This document shows, piece after piece, positions 45,505 to 52,768 of a DNA stretch of 64,000 nucleotides. Source of the stretch: Mycolicibacterium aromaticivorans JS19b1 = JCM 16368. Lineage in GTDB: Bacteria; Actinomycetota; Actinomycetes; Mycobacteriales; Mycobacteriaceae. The position numbers and the translations under genes were made by a program. The stretch's first letter is position 1, and every line of letters begins with the position of its first letter. The notes beneath the pieces are model-generated. The model saw only the letters and a list, made by a program, of their open reading frames with translations, did no database searches and was not told where the DNA came from. The stretch lies in NCBI RefSeq assembly GCF_000559085.1, contig NZ_JALN02000001.1, positions 2,604,001 to 2,668,000 of the forward strand, given 5' to 3'.

Positions 45505-46673
45505 CAGGGATCGAACTCCAGCGGCAGGGATTCCAGCCCGAAGGTGCCGGCGGGCCACAACGTGGTGGCCTCGCCGGCCAACCGGTAATCCGGGATGCGC
45601 GCGTGGAATTCCTCGATGGTGAGCCGTAATTCGCGGCGGGCCAGGTGCGAACCCAGGCACCGGTGGATACCGCCGCCGAAGCCGAGGTGCACGGCCTTGG
45701 CGCTCAGGTCCATCTCGTTTGCGGTGTAGGCATACGGTCCGTCGCGGTTGGCGGTGAACAGCATCAGCATGACCTGCGAATTCGCCGGGATCGTCACGCC
45801 TTCGACCTCGACGTCGGCGGTCGTTACGCGCGGCACACCGGGCACCGGGCCATCGAGACGCAGCACCTCTTCGATGAACGGCGGGATCAGCGACGGGTCT
45901 GCTGTCAACCGGTGACGCAGCACCGGATCGTTGGCCAGGTTGAGCAGAGCGAAGCCGATGGCACCGGTGACGGTGTCGAGTCCGGCCAGGACGATCAGGA
46001 AGCACAGCCCCAAGATCTCGGCATCGGTCCACGCCTCGTCGCCGTCGAGGGCCAGGATGTTGCTGAGCATGTCGTCGCCCGGGTGGCTCCGCTTGATCTC
46101 CAGCTGTTCGGCCAGGAAGGTGAAAAGGGCTATGCTGCAGTCGATTACCGACTGTGACTGCTCGCTACCCAGTGATGCGATGTCGGCACCCTTGATGATC
46201 CCGCTGACCCAGCCGAGGAACTTGGGCAGGTGCTCCAACGGCAGCCCGAACAGCGTCAAGATGGCCTGGGTGGGGAACTTGTAGGACAGGTCGGCGACGA
46301 CGTCGCAACAACCCAGCGGAGCGAACTTGTCGATGTGCCCGCGCAGCTGTGCCCGCAGTTCCCCATCCATCGCTTCCATGCGTTTGGGTCCGAACATCGG
46401 GTCCAGCACCCGTCGATAGTCCGCGTGCTTCGGCGGATCGATCGCGATCGGGATCATCGAGATGGCGTTGGCAACGCCGTCGAAAGCTTTCGCCGACGAG
46501 AACAACTCGGGGTGCTTCTGGGCGAAGCGGACCCCCTCGTAACTGGTGATCAACCACATCTGCCCGACCCGATACACCGGGCCCGGTCTACGCAGATGGT
46601 CCACGGCCGCCGTGCGCCCGCTCGGGACCGGCGTAGCCGCGTAGTAGCCGTCGGGCATTTCCGTCGTCGTCAT
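45501..46673 (-). CDS. Cytochrome P450
   Basis: 390 aa. The heme-binding loop HLGFGGGIHRCLGSHLARRE gives the thiolate Cys339. The oxygen-activating I-helix is FLIVLAGLDTVTGAIG, and the ExxR is in FIEEVLRLDGP. Soluble bacterial class I type needing ferredoxin and reductase, neither adjacent. It is absent from the equivalent spot in M. tuberculosis. Divergent from the GntR gene, with a perfect palindrome between them just upstream of its start, so GntR control is likely. Substrate unknown. Confidence 0.95.
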   Translation of the reverse strand: MTTTEMPDGYYAATPVPSGRTAAVDHLRRPGPVYRVGQMWLITSYEGVRFAQKHPELFSSAKAFDGVANAISMIPIAIDPPKHADYRRVLDPMFGPKRMEAMDGELRAQLRGHIDKFAPLGCCDVVADLSYKFPTQAILTLFGLPLEHLPKFLGWVSGIIKGADIASLGSEQSQSVIDCSIALFTFLAEQLEIKRSHPGDDMLSNILALDGDEAWTDAEILGLCFLIVLAGLDTVTGAIGFALLNLANDPVLRHRLTADPSLIPPFIEEVLRLDGPVPGVPRVTTADVEVEGVTIPANSQVMLMLFTANRDGPYAYTANEMDLSAKAVHLGFGGGIHRCLGSHLARRELRLTIEEFHARIPDYRLAGEATTLWPAGTFGLESLPLEFDPC

Positions 46674-46682
46674 GGTCGGAGA

Positions 46683-46707
46683 GTAACGAGACTCACAGTC
46701 TCGTTAC
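46683..46707. promoter_or_regulatory. Perfect 11-bp inverted repeat between P450 and GntR genes
   Basis: GTAACGAGACT (46683-46693) and AGTCTCGTTAC (46697-46707) are exact complements with a CAC spacer. The left arm begins 10 bp upstream of the P450 start codon. Strong candidate operator for the adjacent GntR regulator. Confidence 0.75.
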
Positions 46708-46785
46708 CTGGGATTGCCCGAGATACCCGCAAGTAACCGGCAGGATTGCCACAAGTGCACTCGTCTGGTCACCCCGGAGAGGGAA

Positions 46786-47451
46786 ATGCCCAAACGGTAT
46801 GGGGTCAAAGAGAAAGACCTGGTTGTCGCCCACGTCCTGGACTTACTGCTCACCGGTCGGCTGCGGTCGGGAGATCGCGTGGACCGCAACAAGATCACGG
46901 CTGCCCTGGGTCTGAGTCGGGTGCCCGTCCAAGAAGCCCTCAACCAACTCGCACACGACGGCATCCTTGAGTCGCGCTATCACCGCGGCGCGTTCGTCCA
47001 CCGCTTCGATGCCGACGTCCTGCGCGAACACCATGAAGTCCACGGCCTACTGACCGGTGCTGCATCCGCGCGGGCCGCCGCCGATCCCCGGCCCGACGTC
47101 CTCGACCGGCTCGCCGAGCCGATAGCCGTCATGCGCGCCTCATCCGACTCACGGGCCTTCCTCAACGCGGCCGACCTCTTCAGAGCCATCGTCCTCGACG
47201 AGTACGCCGGCCCGCGACTGAGCGCGGGCATTCGGGCCTCGCGCGGGTTCATGCCCCACGAATTCTGGGCCAGCTACCCGGACACGGTGAACCAGCTTTT
47301 GCCGCTCGCCGAAGCTGAACACGCCGCGATCCACCGCCGTGATCCCTCATCCGCCCGGCAGGCCTGCCTGGACCGCACCGACCTGATGGCCGACGTTCTC
47401 ATCGGGGACCTGCGCCGACGTGGGGTGCTCACCGACTTGGGTTCCGTCTGA
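46786..47451 (+). CDS. GntR-family transcriptional regulator (Rv0043c-like)
   Basis: 221 aa from ATG 46786 with GGAGAGG just upstream; a TTG at 46714 would give 245 aa, close to the annotated length of Rv0043c. Winged helix: VVAHVLDLLLTGRLRSGDRVDRNKITAAL, then SRVPVQEALNQLAHDGILESR and GAFVHRFD. The C-terminal FCD-like helical domain (about 90-215) would bind a metal or organic acid. Divergent from the P450. Confidence 0.9.
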   Translation: MPKRYGVKEKDLVVAHVLDLLLTGRLRSGDRVDRNKITAALGLSRVPVQEALNQLAHDGILESRYHRGAFVHRFDADVLREHHEVHGLLTGAASARAAADPRPDVLDRLAEPIAVMRASSDSRAFLNAADLFRAIVLDEYAGPRLSAGIRASRGFMPHEFWASYPDTVNQLLPLAEAEHAAIHRRDPSSARQACLDRTDLMADVLIGDLRRRGVLTDLGSV

Positions 47452-47492
47452 TCGCAAGGCGCGACGGGATTGCCGCGGGCAGTACCTTGCTA

Positions 47493-49289
47493 ATGATGGC
47501 TGAACTCTGCGACCGGGCACCGCGGGCCGGCATACGCCTGGCGGCACTGCTCTCGGTCCTGTTGATGATCGCCGGCCTGGTGGCCGCCGCGCCGGCGGGG
47601 GCAGACCAGTGCGCGCCGCCGGGGGTCGAGTCGGCCAGCGCGCTGCCGACGAACCTCGCCGCCGCAGCCAAGGGGCCGGACGAGGACAAATACACCACCG
47701 CCACGGCGCAGCCGTTGACGTCGGTCAACCGTGACGCACTCGGCCTGGTCACGCCCGGCACGCTGACGGTCGGCACGCTGTCGGATGCACCGCCGAGCAT
47801 CTGCATCGACTCGAAAGGACAGTTCACCGGATTCGACAACGAACTGCTGCGGGCGATCGCCGACAAGCTCGGCTTGAAGATCTCGTTCGTCGGCACCGAG
47901 TTCTCCGGTCTGCTCGCCCAAGTCGCCGCCCGCCGCTTCGACGTCGGGTCGTCGTCGATCACCACCACCGACGCGCGCCGGCGCACCGTGGGTTTCACCA
48001 ACGGCTACGACTTCGGCTACTTCTCCCTCGTGGTGCCGTCCGGTTCGGCCATCACCGGATTTCAACAACTCGGCCCCGGCCAGCGAATCGGCGTGGTGCA
48101 GGGCACCGTTCAAGAGGCCTACCTCGTCGATACCCTGCACCTGCAACCGGTGAAGTTCCCGGACTACAACACCGTCTACGCCAGCCTCAAGACCCGCCAG
48201 ATCGACGCCTGGGTGGCGCCCTCGCAGCAGGCGGTCGGCACGGTCAAGCCCGGCGATCCGGCTCAGATCGTCGAAAACACCTTCAGCTTGGACAATTTCG
48301 TCGCCTACGCGGTCGCGAACGAGAACAAGCCGCTGATCGACGCCCTCAACTCCGGCTTGGACGCCGTGATCGCCGACGGCACGTGGTCGAAGCTGTACTC
48401 GGAGTGGGTGCCGCGTGCTCTGCCGCCGGGCTGGAAGCCGGGCTCGAAAGCGGCGCCGGTTCCGCAGCTGCCTGACTTCGCCGCGATCGCCGCCGCGCAC
48501 CAGAAACCCGCCTCGGTCGGGGTGGCGCCGAAATCGGTGCTGACCCAACTGCGGGAGTCGTTCCTGGATTGGGACCTCTACAAGAGGGCCATCCCGGACC
48601 TATTGACCACCGGGTTGCCCAACACGCTGATCCTGACGGTGTGCGCCAGCGTGATCGGACTGCTGCTCGGCATGGTGCTGGCCGTGGCAGGGATCTCCCG
48701 GTCGCGGTGGCTGCGCTGGCCGGCCCGGATCTACACCGATATTTTCCGGGGGCTGCCCGAGGTGGTGATCATCCTGCTGATCGGGCTGGGCATCGGGCCG
48801 GTCGTGGGTGGCATCACGGACAACAACCCCTTCCCGCTCGGTATCGCCGCACTCGGGCTGATGGCCGCGGCCTACATCGGCGAGATCTTCCGCTCCGGCA
48901 TCCAGAGTGTGGATGCCGGGCAGCTGGAAGCGTCCCGTGCGCTGGGGTTCAGTTACTCCTCCTCAATGCGGTTGGTGGTGGTCCCCCAAGGCGTCCGCCG
49001 GGTGCTGCCCGCCCTGGTGAACCAGTTCATCTCGCTGCTCAAAGCGTCGTCGCTGGTGTACTTCCTGGGTCTGGTGGCCAGCCAGCGCGAGCTGTTCCAG
49101 GTGGGTCGCGATCTCAACGCACAGACCGGCAACCTGTCGCCGTTGGTGGCGGCGGGCCTGTTCTACCTGTTGCTGACCATCCCGTTGACGCACTTGGTCA
49201 ACTACATCGACGCCCGGTTGCGCCGCGGCCGAACGCAATCCGACGAGGATCCGCTGGCGCCGAGCGCAACGAGCCAGGAGATGGTGTGA
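47493..49289 (+). CDS. Polar amino-acid ABC transporter, fused binding protein and permease
   Basis: 598 aa. A signal sequence (ALLSVLLMIAGLVAAAPAGADQ) is followed by a type 3 periplasmic binding domain (about 75-315: LTVGTLSDAPPSICIDSKG, FTGFDNELLRAIADKLGLKI, ARRFDVGSSSITTT, IDAWVAPSQQAV). A HisM/GlnP-type permease domain (about 375-590) contains the ATPase-coupling EAA loop YIGEIFRSGIQSVDAGQLEASRALG. Fusion makes a transporter needing only the ATPase encoded next, which starts in a TGATG overlap. Probably imports glutamine, glutamate or another polar amino acid. ATG 47496 is an alternative start. Confidence 0.93.
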   Translation: MMAELCDRAPRAGIRLAALLSVLLMIAGLVAAAPAGADQCAPPGVESASALPTNLAAAAKGPDEDKYTTATAQPLTSVNRDALGLVTPGTLTVGTLSDAPPSICIDSKGQFTGFDNELLRAIADKLGLKISFVGTEFSGLLAQVAARRFDVGSSSITTTDARRRTVGFTNGYDFGYFSLVVPSGSAITGFQQLGPGQRIGVVQGTVQEAYLVDTLHLQPVKFPDYNTVYASLKTRQIDAWVAPSQQAVGTVKPGDPAQIVENTFSLDNFVAYAVANENKPLIDALNSGLDAVIADGTWSKLYSEWVPRALPPGWKPGSKAAPVPQLPDFAAIAAAHQKPASVGVAPKSVLTQLRESFLDWDLYKRAIPDLLTTGLPNTLILTVCASVIGLLLGMVLAVAGISRSRWLRWPARIYTDIFRGLPEVVIILLIGLGIGPVVGGITDNNPFPLGIAALGLMAAAYIGEIFRSGIQSVDAGQLEASRALGFSYSSSMRLVVVPQGVRRVLPALVNQFISLLKASSLVYFLGLVASQRELFQVGRDLNAQTGNLSPLVAAGLFYLLLTIPLTHLVNYIDARLRRGRTQSDEDPLAPSATSQEMV

Positions 49290-50029
49290 TGGCCTCGCTT
49301 CCTGAACCGGTCTCGTTGGCCTGCAAGGATATTCATCTCGCCTTCGGCCCCAACAAGGTGTTGCGCGGTGTGAACTTGGACGTGCCCGCCGGTACCACGA
49401 CGGCGGTCATCGGCCCGTCGGGCTCAGGGAAATCCACCCTGCTGCGCACCCTCAACCGGCTCTACGAACCCGACCGCGGGGACATCCTGCTGGACGGCAA
49501 GTCGGTGCTGACCGACGATCCCGACGCGTTGCGCCAGCGCATCGGCATGGTGTTCCAGCAGTTCAACCTGTTCCCGCATCGCAGCGTGGTGGACAACGTC
49601 GCGCTCGGGCCACGCAAACTCAAGGGGCTGTCGGCCGGCGAATCCCGCGAGCTGGCGCTGGCCCAGCTGGACCGGGTCGGTTTGAAGCACAAAGCCGAGG
49701 TGCGACCGGCCACGCTGTCCGGTGGTCAGCAGCAGCGGGTGGCGATCGCGCGGGCGCTGGCGATGGCGCCGCAGGTGATGTTCTTCGACGAGGCGACTTC
49801 GGCGCTCGACCCCGAACTGGTCAAAGGGATCCTGGCGCTGATCGCCGAGCTCGGCTCGGACGGGATGACGATGGTCGTGGTCACCCATGAGATGGGGTTC
49901 GCCCACTCGACCGCGGAGTCGGTGGTCTTCATGGACTACGGCCAGGTGATCGAATCCGGGCCGCCCGATCAGATCTTCAGCGCCGCCGAGACCGAGCGTC
50001 TGCAGCGTTTCCTGTCGCAAGTTCTCTAA
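49289..50029 (+). CDS. Polar amino-acid ABC transporter ATP-binding protein (GlnQ-like)
   Basis: 246 aa from ATG 49289, overlapping the permease stop; GGAG lies 8 bp upstream. Walker A VIGPSGSGKSTLLRTLNRL, Q-loop VFQQFNLFPH, signature LSGGQQQRVAIARAL, Walker B VMFFDEATSALDPE and switch His in VVVTHEMGFA. FNLFPH is typical of GlnQ/HisP ATPases. Works with the fused permease. Confidence 0.95.
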   Translation: MASLPEPVSLACKDIHLAFGPNKVLRGVNLDVPAGTTTAVIGPSGSGKSTLLRTLNRLYEPDRGDILLDGKSVLTDDPDALRQRIGMVFQQFNLFPHRSVVDNVALGPRKLKGLSAGESRELALAQLDRVGLKHKAEVRPATLSGGQQQRVAIARALAMAPQVMFFDEATSALDPELVKGILALIAELGSDGMTMVVVTHEMGFAHSTAESVVFMDYGQVIESGPPDQIFSAAETERLQRFLSQVL

Positions 50030-50054
50030 CTCGGGCGCGTAATGGCGCGTATCG

Positions 50055-50071
50055 CGCGGTTGACAACCGCG
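50055..50071. promoter_or_regulatory. Perfect 8-bp inverted repeat upstream of MarR gene
   Basis: CGCGGTTG and CAACCGCG are exact complements about a central A. A TAGACT -10 (50079-50084) ends 8 bp before the ATG at 50093. The palindrome overlaps the -35 zone, as expected of a MarR self-operator; the mRNA is probably leaderless. Confidence 0.65.
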
Positions 50072-50092
50072 GACAGGTTAGACTAGCGAACT

Positions 50093-50551
50093 ATGATTGA
50101 GGCCGAGCCGCAGGTCACTGACCTGTCCGGGGACCTGCAGCGGGTCCTGTCGAAGCTCTTTTCGGTCTTGCGCCGCGCCGACACCAAGTCCACCACCGCC
50201 GGAGCCGACCTCACCCTCGCACAGCTGTCCATCCTGCTGACCCTGCTGGATCAGGGTCCGATCCGGATGACCGAGCTGGCCGCACGCGAACGGGTGCGCA
50301 CCCCAACCACCACAGTGGCGATCCGCCGGCTGGAAAAGCTCGGACTGGTCAAGCGGTCGCGTGACCCCTCGGACCTGCGGGCCGTTCTCGTCGAGGTGAC
50401 GCCGCAGGGGCTGGTGCAGCATCGCGAAGCGCTGGCGGTCCGGCGGGCGAACCTGGCCGCGTTGCTCTCGAAGCTGAGCGACGAGGAGCGCGAGACCTTG
50501 GCCAAGGCACTGCGACCGCTGGAGCGGTTGGCCGAGCAGGCCGAAAGCTAG
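50093..50551 (+). CDS. MarR-family transcriptional regulator (Rv0042c-like)
   Basis: 152 aa. Winged helix: LTLAQLSILLTLLDQGPIRMTELAARERVRTPTTTVAIRRLEKLGLVKR, then DPSDLRAVLVEVTPQG. No sensing Cys near the N-terminus, unlike the 7491 gene. Position next to leuS matches Rv0042c, but the glucosylglycerate hydrolase and an SDR are inserted between. Ligand unknown. Confidence 0.92.
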   Translation: MIEAEPQVTDLSGDLQRVLSKLFSVLRRADTKSTTAGADLTLAQLSILLTLLDQGPIRMTELAARERVRTPTTTVAIRRLEKLGLVKRSRDPSDLRAVLVEVTPQGLVQHREALAVRRANLAALLSKLSDEERETLAKALRPLERLAEQAES

Positions 50552-50563
50552 TTCAGCCCCGGC

Positions 50564-50581
50564 GGGCAGGAGCGAAGCGAC
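50564..50581. repeat. 18-bp direct repeat, copy 1
   Basis: GGGCAGGAGCGAAGCGAC between the convergent MarR and ggH genes. The identical 18-mer recurs at 51995-52012. Flanking CCCCG and CGGGG could form a small stem. Confidence 0.85.
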
Positions 50582-50589
50582 TCGGGGAG

Positions 50590-51930
50590 CTAGCCGAGCC
50601 AATCGAGGACCGCGGCCGCGGTCCAGGACTGTTGCATGCTGCCCAGCGGCTCGCCGGTGAACGGTTCGTAGTACTCGGCGAAGGTACCGTCGCTGGCCTG
50701 TCGAAGGCCTTCCTGGCGCAGCAACAGCGAGCGCTCCGACCATCCGCGGCGCGCGAACGCCCACGAGAACAACCATGTCAGCACCGGCCAGACCGGCCCG
50801 CGCCAATACTCGCGCGACCGAAAGTCCTTGGACACCGGCGATGTCGACGGGATCACCGCGTACCGCAGGTCCGGATGCCCGCAGAACCGCGGGCCTTCCA
50901 GTACCCGCAACAACGCCCGTTCCCGGTCGTGCGGTAGGCCGCCGCACAGCAGCGGAGCGAACTGCGCGGCGGTCTCCGTCGCAATCCACTTGTCGGCTCT
51001 CACGTCGAAATCGCGTGCGGCGCCGGTCCTTTGATCAGTGGTCTCGACGACGCCGGCCCGGAACCGCTCGGCCCACGAGTAGAGGTCGCGGACGTCGGCG
51101 TGGGGCCGCTTGTAGTCCTCGCCGATATTGGCCAGCACATCGCAGGCGACCGCGAAAATCGCTGACACGAAGACATCTTCGACCGCGAAGCTCATCACCT
51201 TCGGCAGCAGATCGTCGTCGTAGCGGACCGACTTCATCTCCTCGAGCAGCCACAGATACCGGTCGTACTCGGTGTCCGACGGGCGCTGGCTGGCGTCGGT
51301 GACAATGTGGGTGTCCTCGCGCTGATACTCCGGGAGGTTCCCCGGAATCACGTTGGCGTAGGCGGAATCCCAGCGCGGCGAGTTGTCCATGCCGGACTCC
51401 CAGCCGTGATACAGCGTGACGCGACCGTGCTCGTTCTGATCGCGGGCCTCGGCCAGCCATCGGTGCCAGCGCACCAGATCCGGCCACCGACGATCCAGAA
51501 ACGACTCGGCGACCGCGCGGGTGGAACGGCCCCTGGTGCGGGCTCGGTCCAGAATGCGTTGCACCGCAATGGCATGCACCGGCGGCTGGGTGATCCCCGA
51601 GGTGTGCCTGGTGCGCGGGGCGTGCGCTGCCAATGCCGACGTGGCCCAGCGGGCCGGGCCGGGGAAGTATCCGTCGACGCCGTTGGCGAACACGATGTGC
51701 GGGATCATCCCGTTGGTCCACTGCGCGGACAGCAGGGTGTCCAGTTCGACGACAGCGCGCTCGACGCTCAGCGGTGCCAGGCCGACCGCGACGAACGCGG
51801 CGTCCCAACTCCACATGTGCGGGTAGAGCAGCGGCGCCGCGGAGGTCATCACACCCAGGTCGTTACCGCGCAGCAGGTAGGCCGCGCGGGCCGCCAACTG
51901 TGTCGGGCCGAAGCTCGGGTCATATGCCAC
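50590..51930 (-). CDS. ggh: Glucosylglycerate hydrolase (GH63)
   Basis: 446 aa from GTG 51930, the length I recall for the Mycolicibacterium hassiacum enzyme. Catalytic residues fall at the positions I recall for it: Asp182 in ESGMDNSPRWDSAY (acid) and Glu419 in TFAEYYEPFTGEP (base); Asp43 lies in MWSWDAAFVAVG. The (alpha/alpha)6 barrel hydrolyses glucosylglycerate, a solute stored under nitrogen starvation, to glucose and glycerate. It is found in rapid growers and missing at this locus in M. tuberculosis. No transporter or synthase is adjacent. Confidence 0.9.
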   Translation of the reverse strand: MAYDPSFGPTQLAARAAYLLRGNDLGVMTSAAPLLYPHMWSWDAAFVAVGLAPLSVERAVVELDTLLSAQWTNGMIPHIVFANGVDGYFPGPARWATSALAAHAPRTRHTSGITQPPVHAIAVQRILDRARTRGRSTRAVAESFLDRRWPDLVRWHRWLAEARDQNEHGRVTLYHGWESGMDNSPRWDSAYANVIPGNLPEYQREDTHIVTDASQRPSDTEYDRYLWLLEEMKSVRYDDDLLPKVMSFAVEDVFVSAIFAVACDVLANIGEDYKRPHADVRDLYSWAERFRAGVVETTDQRTGAARDFDVRADKWIATETAAQFAPLLCGGLPHDRERALLRVLEGPRFCGHPDLRYAVIPSTSPVSKDFRSREYWRGPVWPVLTWLFSWAFARRGWSERSLLLRQEGLRQASDGTFAEYYEPFTGEPLGSMQQSWTAAAVLDWLG

Positions 51931-51982
51931 GCGTTCATTCTGCGGCGCGAACCTGCGAAACGCAGATCGGTAGGGTAAGTGA

Positions 51983-52687
51983 ATGGCGATCGGTGGGCAG
52001 GAGCGAAGCGACCCCGGTAAGAAAACAGCCTTGATCACCGGTGCCAGTGGCGGGATCGGATCGGCTATTGCCGATGCGCTGGCCCCCACCCACACCCTGC
52101 TGCTGGCGGGCCGTCCGTCTGACCGCCTGGACGCCGTCGCCACCCGTCTCGGTGCCACCACCTGGCCGTTGGACCTCACCGATCCCGCCGGGATCGAAGC
52201 CGCCGCCGAGCCACTCGCCGAACTGGACGTGCTGGTCCACAACGCCGGCGTCGCCTACCCGGGACGGTTCGACGAGTCGACGCCCGAGCAGTGGCGGGCC
52301 TGCTTCGAGGTCAACGTGACCGGCGCCGTCGCTCTCACCCAGGCGCTGCTCCCGGCGCTGCGCGCGGCGCGCGGGCACGTCGTGTTCATCAACTCCGGCG
52401 CCGGTCTGAACGCCTCACCCGGACTGGCTGCCTACTCGGCCAGCAAGTTCGCCCAGCGGGCGTTCGCCGATTCACTGCGCGCCGACGTCCCCGAGTTGCG
52501 GGTCACCAGCGTGCACCCAGGCCGGGTCGACACCGAGATGCAGCAGGACCTGGTCGCCTACGAAGGCGGGCAGTACGACCCGGCGAAGTTCCTCAAGCCG
52601 GAAACCGTCGCGCGGATCGTCGCCGAGGTGATCGCCGGCCCGCCCGACGCGCACACCCACCAGGTGGTGGTTCGGCCGCGCGGTTAG
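51983..52687 (+). CDS. Short-chain dehydrogenase/reductase
   Basis: 234 aa. TALITGASGGIGSAIADAL, HNAGVAYPGRF, Ser in VVFINSGAG, Tyr/Lys in AAYSASKFAQRAFA. The ATG at 51983 follows a TAGGGT -10 (51971-51976) by 6 bp, so it is probably leaderless and the first 13 codons are real. Those codons contain the second copy of the 18-bp repeat, encoding GGQERSDPG before the Rossmann fold. Substrate unknown. Confidence 0.9.
   Translation: MAIGGQERSDPGKKTALITGASGGIGSAIADALAPTHTLLLAGRPSDRLDAVATRLGATTWPLDLTDPAGIEAAAEPLAELDVLVHNAGVAYPGRFDESTPEQWRACFEVNVTGAVALTQALLPALRAARGHVVFINSGAGLNASPGLAAYSASKFAQRAFADSLRADVPELRVTSVHPGRVDTEMQQDLVAYEGGQYDPAKFLKPETVARIVAEVIAGPPDAHTHQVVVRPRG
51995..52012. repeat. 18-bp direct repeat, copy 2 (inside SDR N-terminus)
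   Basis: Same GGGCAGGAGCGAAGCGAC as at 50564-50581, here inside the first codons of the SDR. The two copies bracket the ggH gene. Confidence 0.85.
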
Positions 52688-52768
52688 CCTCGCGCCGAGA
52701 TCGACGTTTTGCGGCGATCTACTCGCACTTTCCCTGCCAGTTGTCGGTTTGGGCGAAAAGGGGGTGGG

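Noticed and set aside
50556..50589. Bidirectional terminator between MarR and ggH genes
   Set aside because: Only a 5-bp CCCCG/CGGGG stem without T-runs; better described as the repeat copy.
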